DNA of 64,000 nt from Diabrotica undecimpunctata (GCF_040954645.1 NC_092809.1:128515914-128579913); one strand, 5' to 3'; shown: positions 21,686 through 33,520, numbered from the stretch's first letter. Translations and numbers: made by a program. Notes: a model not told the origin generated them from the letters alone.

Positions 21686-23040
21686 TTACTTATTCTTGCA
21701 TGTTGGACATATAAACTCTTTATTATATACATTCTCATAAACGTTACCAGCAAATTCAGTACATTTTAGATGATACCACGCAGGACAATTGTCACAACCA
21801 ATATTCTTTAATTCGTTTATTTCTGTGTCACTAGTCAGTTCCTCTTCACACGAGTCATATCTTATTCTGCTCACTGTGCATGTTGTACTATTCTTCCTTT
21901 GGACTTCAGTAGCTTTTCAGCTTTTCTTTTTTGTAATTTTTTTTCTTTTGTCTTTCTTTCTCCTTCTTTTCCTTAGCTTCCAGTCTTTTAATTTTTTGAA
22001 TCAATATATCGTTCTTTTTCTGCTCCTTAATTTCTTCCTTCTGCTTCTCAAACTGTCTCCACTCATCGAAGGAAATGGCTCCTATTCTATTAATGGACAT
22101 CTTCTTTTTCATGGTCTTAGATGTACTAGATAAAGTTAAATACTTAACTAAAACGGGTGATAGATTTGTTGATTTGACAACAACATTGGACAAGATTTAC
22201 TTTGTTTTTGATATTTTTTGGACTGTCATTTAATTTGCTTTGCATATTTTGTGAATTATTTTCTTGAAAAATATAATTTTTTGTGGGGTTTGGGTTCCTA
22301 CACTCTTTATTTGTTATTTTTATATTCACCGTAAAATAGTTATGGTTTTCTAAAAGTTCGTCTTCCATTCGATTTTATTTATCATCCTCTATCTTATCTT
22401 GGTTAATGTTTGTTTCTGTTTCAGATTCCTTAGATCATATTGTTTACTTATCAAGTGTCGGAGGTTCTTTGTGACGGTTCAGATCTTCTGGCGTATTTGC
22501 ATTAAATTCAGCAACTTCTCATTGCTGTGTTTCCTGGACTTCATGATTTTGTGGTATGACTGAAATTATTCAAATTATTTTCCAGTGTATAATCACCTAT
22601 ATTTGGCAAACTTACATCAAAAACTTGAACTGGTTGTGACACTATGTCTGATTGATTATGTATATGATAAGGAAAACTTATGTCATTTATTTGCGCCTGG
22701 CTAATTGAATTTTCAGTTGAATTGAGACTTTCAGCATCGTTATTCTTTGCTGTGTTTAAAACATCAACAACGATTTTTGAGTCAACTCCAGCATTTTTCA
22801 ACTCCTTACTAAGCTGATTAATTATCTTGATGGCGGTGTTCAAATGCCAGTTCTTTATTTTCTTGTCTGCAGATTTAACATTCTTAGTGGAATTCTGATG
22901 TTTTTCAAGAATATTTTGTACACATTTTGAGTAATCCAAGGCATTTGGATTGTATGGATATAAGCCACACTTGCGAAAACCATTACTGATAATTACAGGC
23001 AAATTTTCTTTGAAATTAATATAAGGTTGAATGCTCGAAT
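21686..23040 (-). pseudogene. Pogo/Tigger-like transposase C-terminal region with PHD-like finger
   Basis: Read 5' to 3' on the minus strand, the piece starts with VISNGFRKCGLYPYNPNALD. This is the phrase that follows the catalytic core in pogo/Tigger-like DDE transposases. A low-complexity region comes next, then a charged coiled coil at about 21906-22090 (EWRQFEKQKEEIKEQKK and KEKERQKKK). It ends in a zinc-finger tail at 21686-21900 with CDNCPAWYHLKC and FICPTC, a PHD-like Cys4-His-Cys3 layout. The catalytic core is missing and at least two frameshifts separate the segments. A different pogo-PHD copy is at 60169-61566. The finger may read chromatin or bind DNA, but that is inference. Confidence 0.7.
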
Positions 23041-23270
23041 AAATGAACTTTGATAAAATAAAGGCAGATATCGAGCACAGTTTTATTAATTAAATTTTAC
23101 CCAAGTACTTTCGCTCCCTAGAGCATCTTCAGGGGTATTTCGTCAATTTTGGGCTATCCAACAATTGCAGAATATCATAAACATAAAATTAAACATAAAG
23201 TTGAACATAACACTACACTAAACAAGGACAAACAGTTTAAAATTATTTAAAAAGTCCAAGCTACATGCTG
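23041..23270. other. Possible remnant of another element
   Basis: It contains a string that includes CCTAGAGCATCTTCAGGGG, a motif I associate with repeated insect elements but cannot place. Confidence 0.25.
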
Positions 23271-23566
23271 GTCGGCAACAGGAGAGAGAATGGAGAGAAA
23301 ATGGATTACCGTTAATAGAGACAAATATTCATGCAAATTTACCTGAAAAAATAATTGAAAATAAAATAAATTCACTTTTCAATGCAAATACATTGCCTTT
23401 AACAAACGATAGTGCAGAATGATCTAACCATGAGGCTCCAGGTTCTTCATCTATAACAACTGATGTGATTTCTGATACCAAAGTTACACCTACCTTACGT
23501 AGATCTTCAAGAATACGTAAACCCATTGTAAAAATGAATTTGTAAAGAAATTCATTGTCAAGGGAG
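23271..23566 (+). pseudogene. Gypsy LTR element, Pol C-terminal tail and purine tract
   Basis: The plus strand reads REWRENGLPLIETNIHA, one stop, then APGSSSITTDVISDTKV and TPTLRRSSRIRKPIVKMNL before a stop at 23543. RRSSRIRKP ends are typical of Gypsy integrases. The purine tract AAGGGAGGAAA at about 23562 leads into TGTTATGTTTG, a likely 3' LTR start. The LTR right end is not visible, and no other part of this element is in the window. Confidence 0.5.
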
Positions 23567-23699
23567 GAAATGTTATGTTTGTTGCATATATTTAAGTTTG
23601 TATTACAGATGGTAAGAGAAAAAAAAAAGAAGACAACCGCATGGCAGAAGGTTAAGATTCATAGTTGTACTTACATATTAAAATAAAGTAGTTTTTCAA

Positions 23700-23700
23700 G

Positions 23701-23751
<51 letters not shown>
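23700..23751. repeat. (TA)n microsatellite
   Basis: An uninterrupted run of about 25 TA units. Length is prone to slippage and assembly error. Confidence 0.95.
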
Positions 23752-23754
<3 letters not shown>

Positions 23755-23954
23755 CATTCTACACTACATACACAGTACACAACATAATATCTTATATTTG
23801 TTGACCTATTTTATTTAAATATATATTGGCACAAGCTAAAATATTTAAATCTTATTGTTAGGGAGGTATAGTTCATTTTACGGATTTTGTCATATCACAG
23901 AGTTACATCTCGGTCAGATATAGGCAAGTTACAATTTTAAACGCGGACGTTTTT

Positions 23955-24919
23955 GAAGTTATACTTCTATACGCACGGTCGGCGTTGGAAATTTGCACGG
24001 GAGTGAATCTGTGAAACCATTACATATGTAAGATAATGAGTAAGAGTGAGACATAAGATATATTTTCTCTCTCTTCCTCTCTCGAGAATAAAAATGTTCC
24101 TTTTGTATATATATATTTAATATTATAAATATATTATATTATATATAATATTATATACCTATATAATATAATATATATTAATATTATTATTTATGTGATA
24201 TGTTTTGTATTATTTATTAAATGTTCATAATTATTTTAAGCTTTTGTATTTCAAAATAATCACTGTATGACAGACAGCTGTCAATTTTGAACTCCGTTAG
24301 TATCATGTCTAATTGGCGAATCTTTTACGTGTTTGGTTCATACGCTGGTGTACGTGAGTTCGAATCACAATATGAATTTTCTTTTTTATTTTTGAAATAT
24401 TTGAAATAAAAATTTTAAATTTTAAAATAAAATAAAAATTTACAACATAATCCGAGTTGTTGGTTTTTTATTTTTATCTTCGTAAAGTAAGTTATGTATA
24501 TTGGCAGTTTTAAATACTTATGAATATTGCATTTTAATTTGTATTGTATTATTATATTGAATTATGTTGTTATATGTTGCAGTGTATTGTATTGTAATTT
24601 TTATATTAATAACCAAATAAACAATGAATTTTACTGCAGAGTATGTGTAAAAAATTTTTTTTGCATTCAACTATTTTTATACATATATGAAAATAAAATT
24701 ATATATTTTCATTAAAATATCGATACAATCCTTCATTTACTATACTCCTATTACAGGTCAAATGTTTATATACAGCAAACGATGCACCATATACCTATAT
24801 ACCTAATTATTTTTCTCTTTCTGCTCTCTCTTACCTATAGCATTAAATATATAATGATTGTGCAGATTGACTCCCATATAAATTTGTAACGGCGAACGCG
24901 TGTATAGAAGTATAACTTC
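23955..24919. mobile_element. Long-inverted-repeat MITE starting GAAGTTATACTTC
   Basis: The left arm, 23955 to about 24090, and the right arm, about 24780 to 24919, are inverted copies. Both read inward GAAGTTATACTTCTATAC, then a GC-containing block, then GGGAGT.AATCTG and a region of AGAG and GAGA. No coding sequence is present. The interior holds AT palindromes (24105-24190) and a weak tRNA-like segment (24290-24390). It is a non-autonomous DNA transposon of unknown superfamily. Outer flanks show no certain target duplication. Confidence 0.65.
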
Positions 24920-24989
24920 TACCGGCAGTCCCACTGGACTGCCACACCCGTTTTCTTTTTTTTTAATTCAGCACCTAGGGGCAACTGCA

Positions 24990-25890
24990 TCTATAAGGTT
25001 CTGACACTTTTTTTTGTGGCAGATCTAAGTTAAATACTATGTTTATAATATAGGAATAGCCACAATTGATTGTAACGGCAATTAAATTTTACCCAAAAAA
25101 TTGCCGTTTCGACTTCTACTCCGGAAATCGTTCTCGAAAAAAGAATATTAAATAATTTAGTTGAACAACGGTGTGTTTAACCCTAACTCGATGGTTTAAC
25201 CGCTAAAATGGTTGACAAGGTTATGTCATGTCAACAAAATTGGAGGTTGATTCACTTTTGGAGAGAGTGGATTTTGCGGAATAAGAAACCCTGTATACAC
25301 ACCATCCTCTAGGTATCATACAAAATACATATGCAACACATAACACACGTTCACTAAACAGTAACATTCCACATACAAACAAACATTTACGGCACATATT
25401 AGAAATACTGAATACTTAGAATAATTATAGTTTGAATCTTTCATGGGTCAAAATATCCACCCTCGCATCTTTTCAGCCAAATATGGCTGTTGCCTGCAAC
25501 ACCGTGGGCAAAAGGGAATTAACCTCCAATTTTGTTGACATGACATAACCTTGTGAACCATTTTGGCGGTTAAACCATCGAGCAAAAAGACAGTACAGGG
25601 TATAATAATATTGGAACATAGTCTTAAATTTGGCGGCTTTCCATTTCCGGATATATCCGCCATATTAAGAGGCCACTTTTATGAATTTTGGTCTACTTTT
25701 CATAACGATTAGATTCCCTCTTTTGTCTTTTTGCTAGATAGGTTAAACACACCGTTTTTCAACTAAATTATTTAATAATTTTTAGAACGATTTCCGGAGT
25801 GGACATCGAAACGTCAATTTTTTTAGGTAAAATCTAATTGTCAATATAATAAATTGATGCTTATTCCCATATAAATAAAATATTTAAATG
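24990..25890. mobile_element. Fold-back element, family 2, copy 1
   Basis: The left arm (about 25010-25255) and right arm (about 25500-25885) are inverted copies. Shared blocks include CCACAATTGATTGTAACGG-like ends, TTCTACTCCGGAAATCGTTCT, GTGTTTAACC and AAGGTTATGTCATGTCAAC. The arms meet at a central CACAC-rich region near 25300-25400. No protein is encoded. Copy 2 is at 32868-33520 and one solo arm at 35890-36000. Confidence 0.65.
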
Positions 25891-26324
25891 GCATTTAGTT
25901 TCATCGGTAAATATAAAATGTTCAATATAGAAATCTTTACTTAATCCACATTTCTGGTAGCAGTTATGTTTTTGAATTCAATTTTAATTAAATAGCGGTA
26001 TTGTATGTTGTCTTATGTTGTCGTTCGATGTTTTTACCAGTACGCATGAGGTCAATTATAATTATGAAGTACTTTTTGTAGATGTCAAACAGCAGTAACA
26101 GTTTTAGAAACTGTTGACTTTCCTGAAAATGGAAATACTATTTCTGGAGAAAATCGACAATTTCTTCTCAATTTATTTGAGTATTTTAAGAATGAGAAAG
26201 AAAACGCTGGACCTTGACTACCCATATAATAAACAAGGGCATGAGTGAGTTGCAGATAAGGAGAAATCTTTAAAAAATGTTATTACAACCTTTAGAGTAT
26301 CACACACTGTACCGAAAATAAAAA
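25891..26324 (+). pseudogene. Possible mariner-like transposase N-terminus
   Basis: At about 26110-26220 the plus strand reads ISGENRQFLLNLFEYFKN and EKENAGP, resembling the first helix of a mariner-like DDE transposase found repeatedly in insects. The frame ends at once in stops, and no catalytic motif follows. The rest of the interval is unassigned. Confidence 0.3.
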
Positions 26325-26580
26325 CAAAAAGTAGAAATACGAAAATTTTTAGATGTTCGAAACCAAAATTCAGATTTTTGCTTAAATCTGTACCTTCTAC
26401 AATTATCGAAGCAATGAGTTAGTTAATCGCTTACATGGGGAATCTAAAATTGTATTCCACGACATATCGGCTAATCTAGAGAAGTATCTTTCGTGAATTG
26501 GTTCTTATACTCAAAATACGAGTAAATAAAGATAAAGATAGTCAATATAGTTAAGATTTGATTTCACGTATAGATACTAT
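26325..26580. repeat. Dispersed repeat A, copy 2
   Basis: Direct-orientation match to 20262-20545 with scattered substitutions and small indels. It ends in a short ATACTATACGTG palindrome at about 26570-26587. Confidence 0.6.
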
Positions 26581-27531
26581 ACGTGAAACTGTCTTTTCTA
26601 TACGAAAATAAAAACTCAAGACGTCAGAGATGCAGTAAAAAGAGCAATTAGAAACGTCGTATGTGATATAAAATAAAAGCAATATGTTACAAGTCTATGC
26701 TGACTTCAGTTAGTTTTTTGGACAAAACTTACATATTTTTGAAATGTTTGTATAAACGCACATGGCAAGATGACAGTATAGAGAGCATCATACGATACTA
26801 CTAAGGCGATATTTTCAGAGAAGACGAATTATAGTAGTGTGTTTGGATCAAAATTAACAATATTGCGGATAATTTTTATATAATAATGCATTTTAATAAA
26901 TTTTACAACTGTTCTAATTTCTATTTTTCTGTTTCTACTAAAGCAGTTCAGACTGAAGAGACGAATCTTTTCGACACATGATACAAGACCCAGGTCAAAC
27001 CAAAATTTTACTGATTACACCCATTGGAAATAAAAGAATATAAGTATGAAAAGGGCCCATAAATCGTGAAGGGTGGTTTTAACCCAAACCTCAGGCGCAC
27101 TCGAACCAACAACGTTCAATGCATTTTCTATTTCTATTTTTGTCTACGTAGGTAGGTACCAACTTGTAAACAGGGGCTTACTAGTTATTCTTACATAAAG
27201 ATGAAGGATTTATAGGTAAACATAATATATGAGTAATATTTAAAACTCAAGACTTGTTTCATTAAAATAATAGATATTTTCGTTAGTTTGAGTAAAATTA
27301 GTCACGTCAGGATTTACCAGAATGAAGAGAATGAGATACGCAGATAAATAATTAAAACAAAATGCACAACAGAAGAATAAGTTCGTATAGATTTCAAATC
27401 AATATGCTTATATTTCGGTATCTTCGTCATTGCTAGGAGGCACGTGTAATGGAAGGCCTTCCTTTCTGTTGAGTTTGTAGGTTTTTTTGCTTGTTTATTT
27501 TCTGTATAGCTCATCAAAATATAACTTATTC
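26581..27531. other. No recognisable feature
   Basis: AT-rich and unassigned, without terminal repeats or coding motifs that I recognise. Confidence 0.4.
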
Positions 27532-27582
27532 GTCTTATTCGTATGATTTTCAGAGGTCAATTATCTGGTGACTGGACTATAG
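27532..27582. repeat. Terminal fragment of fold-back family 1
   Basis: TTCGTATGATTTTCAGAGG and the following bases up to GACTGGACT match the right terminus of the family 1 element (compare 12530-12583). Only about 50 bp are present. Confidence 0.55.
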
Positions 27583-27584
27583 AA

Positions 27585-27665
27585 GAACTTAGCGAAAGGG
27601 TAAAGATACAATGAGGTGTGAGACAGGGATGAACGATATCGCCATTACTTTTTAATGTATATAGA
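27585..27665 (+). pseudogene. LINE reverse transcriptase fragment (motif B)
   Basis: The plus strand reads a stop-interrupted GVRQG.TISPLLFNVY, the conserved RT motif between motif A and YADD. The aspartate normally after RQG is a stop. It starts exactly at the fold-back terminus, so one may have inserted in the other. Confidence 0.5.
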
Positions 27666-28470
27666 GCGAAGTAATATTTTAATAAGCTTTAAAATTGCAA
27701 AAAATTGAATTATTATTAACAGCAAAGAGATAACCTAAAGTACGTCGAACTCCAAAGATTAGTAAACCTAGCAAGCAATTCCTGTGAGTCTATCTGAAAC
27801 TATTTTGGACTTTGGTCGAACGGTCAAAGAATTGTTTTATCTATCTGCCGGCCGAAAAACATTTCATCTGCTTACTAATACGACGATAGCCAATGCTCGA
27901 AAACAAACACGGCACACAAAGAAGAAGATATGGTAAATAAAAATAAAACACCCTTTTTCTGGTCTTTCTTGAGGTCACCCAAGATTCTCCTTCTTCACCT
28001 TTCTGTCAGTTTAAATGTTCGATAGTCACGGTTAGATCTATTCTGGCCCAACTGTGAAGCACTTTGCAATTATACATTCCAGTCTGTTGTTTGGACGAGT
28101 GCTATGCAGCCATGACAACTTTTTGTAGTTGTATTATTAAGCTGTACTTAATTGTATTTTGCTTTGTCTATTTACGACATTTTAAGCATTTGGCGTAAAA
28201 TCCATGTTTCAAAATCATCAAAGATTTTTAAAATGTTCTCGGCCTTTAATATGAATGCTTCAATGTGGTATAAGAACGATAAACATATGATTTATCAATC
28301 TTTTATCTCAAATAAAAATTTAATCTGCTACCGGTCAGAAGAAAATATCTCCAAGAATCTTGAATGAAATGAAATAAAAAAACAGAGCTACTGTAAAATT
28401 TTAGATTTCATAATAAAAGTAAAAGGCATAAAGATCATATAATAGATCCATTGCTTATACAAAATTGATA
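27666..28470. other. No assigned feature
   Basis: Perhaps further decayed LINE on the plus strand near 27700-27920, but no motif is firm. The remainder is unassigned. Confidence 0.3.
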
Positions 28471-28474
28471 TTGG

Positions 28475-29380
28475 AAATCAAAATCCTCGATTCTGATAGA
28501 CGATAACAAATCAAATTTTCAATAAAAGAGGAATCAGAAAAGGTAATGTGTTGTCTCCAAATTTGTTTAACGTCTATTCGGAAGTAATGTTTAACGAAGC
28601 CTTGGAAGGATAATGCAAACTTTGCTTTAGAGAAAACCACTCAACGAGTATTCCTAGCTTCTACTCAAGAAGATCTGTAAATATTACTTGACAGTGTCTT
28701 TGAGAGCTGTAAGGAAGCAGGTCTGGATCGGAGCATATAATACTCGTAATATGTAAACAATAGAATATAAACTGTGTATATATGCAAATAGTACTAAACT
28801 TGAGCAAGTTGATCAAATTGTTTACCTTGGATATCAGTTAAATTGTAACGTCGAGAGTCACGGTGAAATTAGATCCAGAATTGAGCAGGTCATAGCCGCT
28901 TTTAGATGGATGTTTAAGGAATTATGTAATAGAGACCTACCTATCTTCGCTGCTACGTGTTCTCGGTCTTACTTTATGATGTCGAGTCTTGGACTGTGAA
29001 TAAAAGTAATTTAAATCGCCTTAAGGCTTTCGAAATGTGGTGCTATAGTAGAATTCTTAAAAGTTGTTTGGATGAAGAAGATTTGAAACTCCACAATAGA
29101 ACGTCTCAGCAAGACTACTGAGATTACAAAAAGCAACCAGAAGAGAAAGCTGGAGTACTTCGGACATGTAATGAGAGGTCTAAAAATTTAGGTTGTTACA
29201 AAATATTATGCAAGGGACAATAGTAAGAAAACGCATTCCAGGACGAAGAAAGACTTCATGGTTGAAGAACTTGCGAGATTGGTATGATATTGATACAAGC
29301 ATGCTATAGGAGGCAGTGAATAAAATTAACAAAGCTATGATGGTAACCAACGTTCTGCATGGACATGGTACATGAAGAAA
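28475..29380 (+). pseudogene. RTE-like LINE, RT motif B to C-terminus, heavily decayed
   Basis: Motifs appear in the right order over three frames: RKGNVLSPNLFNVYSEVMF, VFLASTQEDL (after the lost FADD) and QIVYLGYQLNCNVESHG. Then come AFEMWCYSRILKS and RKLEYFGHVMRG, with a KKKK tail at about 29375. The order and spacing identify an RTE-like polymerase. Many stops and shifts, including loss of the catalytic FADD, show long decay. The 49330-49770 and 52315-52677 fragments are related. Confidence 0.65.
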
Positions 29381-29479
29381 AAGAAGTCCACTGCTGAACA
29401 TAGCGCTCCCGTAAATACTAGATTTTAAGCATTCTGAATCCAGTTGTGCTGGATCAGCTTGATGTCGTCCGATCATCTT

Positions 29480-29700
29480 GGAGGGCGTCCTCGATTACGA
29501 TAAGCATCATGCCCAGGCTTTTATTCTAAAATTTTTTGGTCCATCTTCCATCTTTGACTCTAGTGACATGGTCATCACAATTCCATGTTATCGTTGTAAT
29601 TCATTTAACTGCGTTCATTACACCAATATTTATCCTAACTATTTGATTTGAAACTCTGTCTCTGAGCGATATATTCAATATTGACCCCTCCGTAGTATAT
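29480..29700 (-). pseudogene. RTE-like LINE C-terminal fragment
   Basis: The minus strand gives ILSTEGSILNISLRDRVSN, then WNCDDHVTRVKDGRWT and EDALQDD. The LRDR...N, WNW.GH and RWT phrases are the RTE C-terminal domain (compare 4025-4669). Only about 70 codons remain. Confidence 0.55.
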
Positions 29701-29849
29701 CCTGTATTACTACACATGTGAAACCAGGATTATGAAATTTAAAATGATGTTGAAGTTGAAGCGTTCGAGATTTGGTTTTATGGTCGAATGCTCAAAATAT
29801 CATTTTTAGCATTTAAAATAAACAAGTCTTAAATAGTGTAGGTCTAGGA

Positions 29850-30075
29850 CAGCGGTGCCCAAACGGTCCATTGCGATCGACCGGTCGATCGTGACAGCTC
29901 TTGGAGTCGATTGATGATATAACGTAAGGGGGTTGAGCCGAGGAAAATTTTTAGAATGGTTGCAAGAACTACTTCCTGCAATCATTTCTTTTCTACATGA
30001 ACAAGGCAACAATATAAAGACACTTACAAACGAAAAAGAGCCCAGTGGGAAAAAATAAAAGTCTGAGCAACCCTG
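29850..30075. mobile_element. Possible short hAT-like MITE
   Basis: The left end CAGCGGTGCCCAAAC and the right end, read in reverse complement CAGGGTTGCTCAGAC, are similar over about 15 bp. The interior near the left end has a GATCGACCGGTCGATCG palindrome often seen in hAT elements. The 8-bp flanks do not match, so the target duplication has decayed or the call is wrong. Confidence 0.4.
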
Positions 30076-30089
30076 GTGCGTAGTAGGTG

Positions 30090-30625
30090 AATTGACAAAA
30101 ATATTTCAAATGCGAAAACTTGAATGCTTGGAACATATAACGAAATCTAGCACACTCGATAATGCTGTTAATACAACGGAAGGAGACAACGAACTAGAGC
30201 TGGTGGAAAAATACATATACCTTGGACACGAAATAAAGATCACAAGAGACAACCAAACATGCGAACTACGAAGAAGAATAAACCTAGCATGGGCAGCCTA
30301 TGGAAAACTCAAAGACATCTTTAAAACGATATACCAATTTATTTAAAACGTGCAACATTTGACCATTGGGTGTTGCCTGTGATGACCTATGGTGCCGAAA
30401 CTTTGACATCGACAGCTACAACTTCTAAAACGCTGCGAATAGCTCAGAGGAAAGTCCCCGAACGTCGCCCGAATCAGTGTTGAAAGGTGAAGGAAGAGAA
30501 GAGAATCTCAAGAAAATGTCAAGAAATTGAATGAAAATTTCTCAAGATAGAGCCCAATAAACAAAAATGAGGGAGGCCTATGTCCAGCAATGGACGCAAA
30601 GGGCTGGGTGATAATGATGACAACG
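30090..30625 (+). pseudogene. RTE-like LINE C-terminal fragment
   Basis: An open stretch of 84 codons carries KYIYLGHEIKITRDNQTC and LAWAAYGKLKDIFK, nearly the same as the 4025-4669 copy. It then continues in broken frames through CCL..MTYGAETLTS to a 3' end (GGAGGCCTATGTCCAGCAAT, then an ATGATGA-type tail at about 30610). It is the same LINE family as 4006-4844 but older. Confidence 0.7.
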
Positions 30626-31379
30626 GAAGGATAAAGGGAAAGAGAGAAATGGTAGGAAAAAATATTCATGACTAGGAAATCTTTTTGAATGGACTAGCCT
30701 ATCAATAGATGAATTATTACAAATTGTCATGGATGCTACCAACACTAAATCTGGGCATGGTTCTGAAGATACGGTCAAACCCAAAAAAACATTGAGAATT
30801 CTGAAAGAAAGGATATATTTTGATAAGAAAAAGTGAGACAACCTTAGAAGAAACTAGTAAAAATATAAAAAAAGTAGGTACGATAAAAAGGTTTTTTTGC
30901 ATCCTCTATATGCCATCCTGTATCTTTTTAAAACAAATAAACCTCAATAATTTCTGTTTGATCTTTTATGATTTGGGTATTGTTCTGCTTATGTCTCAAT
31001 TACAGTCTCTCTAGTTCCTCTCTTTCCCTGTACATGTCTTTATTACTGAATGCTATCTATTATTAGAGCAAATTAATCTCTATCTCGTGAAATTGTTAGT
31101 CGTGAATGTATATTATTCATTACTTACTTTTTTAGGTATGTACATTTCTTCTTCCCTAACCTCTTTTGTTTTATATATTGCATTCTATTAAAAGAGGTAG
31201 GTAGGGTGTTGTATTTGTATTCTCAGTAAACGTGTCCTATTATATCTACATATTTTATGTTTAGAAGTTCTTTGACTTATTCGTTCCTGAGACCTATAAG
31301 ACCTTTAGTTTTCTTTGGAATACCCATATTTCTAAGGCGAATAATATTACTACATTGAGTCAAATTTCGATTCCATGGA
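30626..31379. other. No assigned feature
   Basis: A plus-strand phrase LFEWTSLSIDELLQIVMDA at about 30680-30740 is not recognised and soon hits a stop. The rest is AT-rich. Confidence 0.35.
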
Positions 31380-32175
31380 ATAATGCAATCCTCATCGGCC
31401 ATCAACTGTTAAACATAGCCGAAAGCAGATTGTGGAAGTGACCATCAACTCATCAAACTAATATTAAACGTCCGACTTTGTTCTAAAGCCCTTAAAAGGA
31501 GACTTCTAAGAAAAAGCATGTCTCTAATATCTACAAAAATCAATGAATTCCAACAAGAAAACCTTTCTTTTGATAAAGTTGCCAGTGATTATGAAAACAC
31601 TTAGAACTATCTCAAAGACAAAATAATCGAGCCTGCCAAAGACTATACGACACAACACAACTACAGTTTCCACAAACCGTAAGCCTGTAAGTAACTGGTG
31701 GACACTTGGACTCTGATTCAACCCAGAAAAGAAACATAAAAGTAGATTTGGAATACAGAGCGTTATAAAAAGAAATAAGAAAGCAATGCCGCAAATAAAA
31801 AGAGGATTGCATTTCAGATTCTATCTGTGTCCAGGTTTGGAATTTTGAGCATTCCTTGGACTGCTCATCGGACAAAAGTTTCCATTCTTAAGCAACTTGA
31901 CATGCTCGACAAAAAAAACTGTCCACAACATGTCTACAGCGAATTCTATAGTTCTTTGGTTACGTGGTTCACAGAGGTGACGATAATTTAGAGAGGCTAA
32001 TTATTTCTGAAAACGTTCCGGGGAGAAGACTAAAAAGACGGTCGCCAACGAGATGGTCCAACCAAATTCAAAATTCAGCGGGCAATTTACTCTGGAAACT
32101 CTTAAAATAGCTGAAAATAGGGACCAATGGAGAAAATTTAGAAAATTTGGACAAGATAGAGAGGAGTAATGTAAG
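31380..32175 (+). pseudogene. LINE fragments: endonuclease/linker and RT C-terminus
   Basis: The first part, about 31440-31620, reads KRRLLRKSMSLISTKINEF and related text from the linker before the RT. The second part, from about 31830, reads FGILSIPWTAHRTKVSILK, matching the C-terminal domain of the LINE at 6970-7590. The palm between them is missing, so this is an internally deleted or rearranged copy, with many stops. Confidence 0.55.
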
Positions 32176-32399
32176 GAGAAGAAAACTCAATGCTAAAAAG
32201 CTTTTGATTTTTTTTTCTATTTGGTCTCATATTACGATTATGGCCAGGATCGGTTTTTATCCAGAAACCAAGGTACCTACTGAAACTTCGATACAAATAT
32301 TAATTGTTGTATACGATTATAGCAAATGATTTAGTTTATGCCTGATTTTTCTCTGCATTAATTTTTGGTCCCCGTCCATTGCTTTTCCTTATTATAGCG
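32176..32399. other. No recognisable feature
   Basis: AT-rich spacer between two decayed LINE fragments in opposite orientations. Confidence 0.35.
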
Positions 32400-32740
32400 T
32401 CCATTATCTCTACTAGTCTTTTTTTTTCTTATTAGTTTTTAGTCTCTTTAGTTTTTACTAATTTAGCTATAACTGCATCATTTAGCTCAAGTTGATTGCA
32501 TTAATTTCGTTGAGCCTTTGAAAAGTTTGTTCTCAATACATATTGAACAGGAAAGGACAAAGTACACAACCCTGTCGCAGCCTGTACCAGTAAATTTTCT
32601 ATTAAATATTGACTCAAATATTAATCCATTGACAATAATGCAGTTTACAGTTTCTAGAAGATGTTTCACTGATGATGGGTCTGACTACCGAAAACGTTTT
32701 GAAGATATTTGTAATCCTTTTGGATAAATGGTTTCTTTTT
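32400..32740 (-). pseudogene. LINE reverse transcriptase fragment (motif B)
   Basis: The minus strand reads YRLRQGCVLCPFLFNMY around 32540-32590, the motif-B region of LINE polymerases. It is followed by a stop and a short tail. Upstream text (ETVNCIIVNGLIFESIF) fits the segment before it. No YADD remains. Confidence 0.55.
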
Positions 32741-32867
32741 GTATTGTCACATTATAAGTTTATTTACGTCTACTCTTCTAGTATTCTCATTCTTTATTCT
32801 ATACCATTTGGCTGTGTGACACGGCGTTCCTTTGGGTTCAGATTTCTTGTTTTCGAGTATGGAGTTT

Positions 32868-33520
32868 TAAGTTAAATATTGTGTTTATAAAGGATTACGC
32901 CACAATTTATTGTAATGGTAATTAGATTTTTGATTAAAAAATTAACATTTTGATTTCCACTCCAGAAATCGTTTTCAGATTATTTAAGAATTTTATTAAA
33001 AAAAGTGTTTAACCGCCAAAATTGTTGACGAGGTTATGTCATTTGACAAAATATAAAATTGACCCACTTAACTGCGATGTTATAGGCAACGGCCAGGCTG
33101 TGGCTGAAAAGATATGACGGTAGATTATTAATATGTGCTATAAGTGTTTGTGTGTGTGAGTGTTCGTGTATTGTGTATGTGTGTTGTGTGTTGCATATGT
33201 ATTGTGTACCATTGAAGACGATGTGTCTCAGATAATATTGTTAGTATATTGTTTAAGCGGATTAAGAAAATCTATGATAAGTGGGTCAACTTTTATTTTT
33301 ATGAAATAACATAACCACGTTAACAACTTTGGCAGTTATAATTCTCTTTAACAAAAATCTCAAATAATTTATTTGTGAGAACGATTTCCAAGGTAGAAAT
33401 CGAAACTGTTAAATTCTTTTAGTTAAAAAATGTTATTATAGTTACAATCAATTGTGGCTTAATCCCATATAAACACAATATTTAACTTAGAGATGCCACA
33501 AAAAAACAGTTGCAGAACCG
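32868..33520. mobile_element. Fold-back element, family 2, copy 2
   Basis: The left arm begins AAGTTAAATATTGTGTTTATA and the right arm ends with its inverted counterpart, ATAAACACAATATTTAACTT. Inner blocks GGTTATGTCATTT and AAATAACATAACC are also inverted. The centre (33110-33250) is GT-rich, with TGTGTGTTGTGTG-type repeats. It matches copy 1 at 24990-25890. The flanking GTGGCA...CTAAGTT sequence is shared by both copies, so the true ends lie slightly further out than the arms. No target duplication seen. Confidence 0.65.

Noticed and set aside
24290..24390. Possible tRNA gene (GTTAGTATC ... GAGTTCGAATCAC)
   Set aside because: Stems do not pair and the anticodon arm is missing. At best a decayed tRNA-derived repeat within the MITE.
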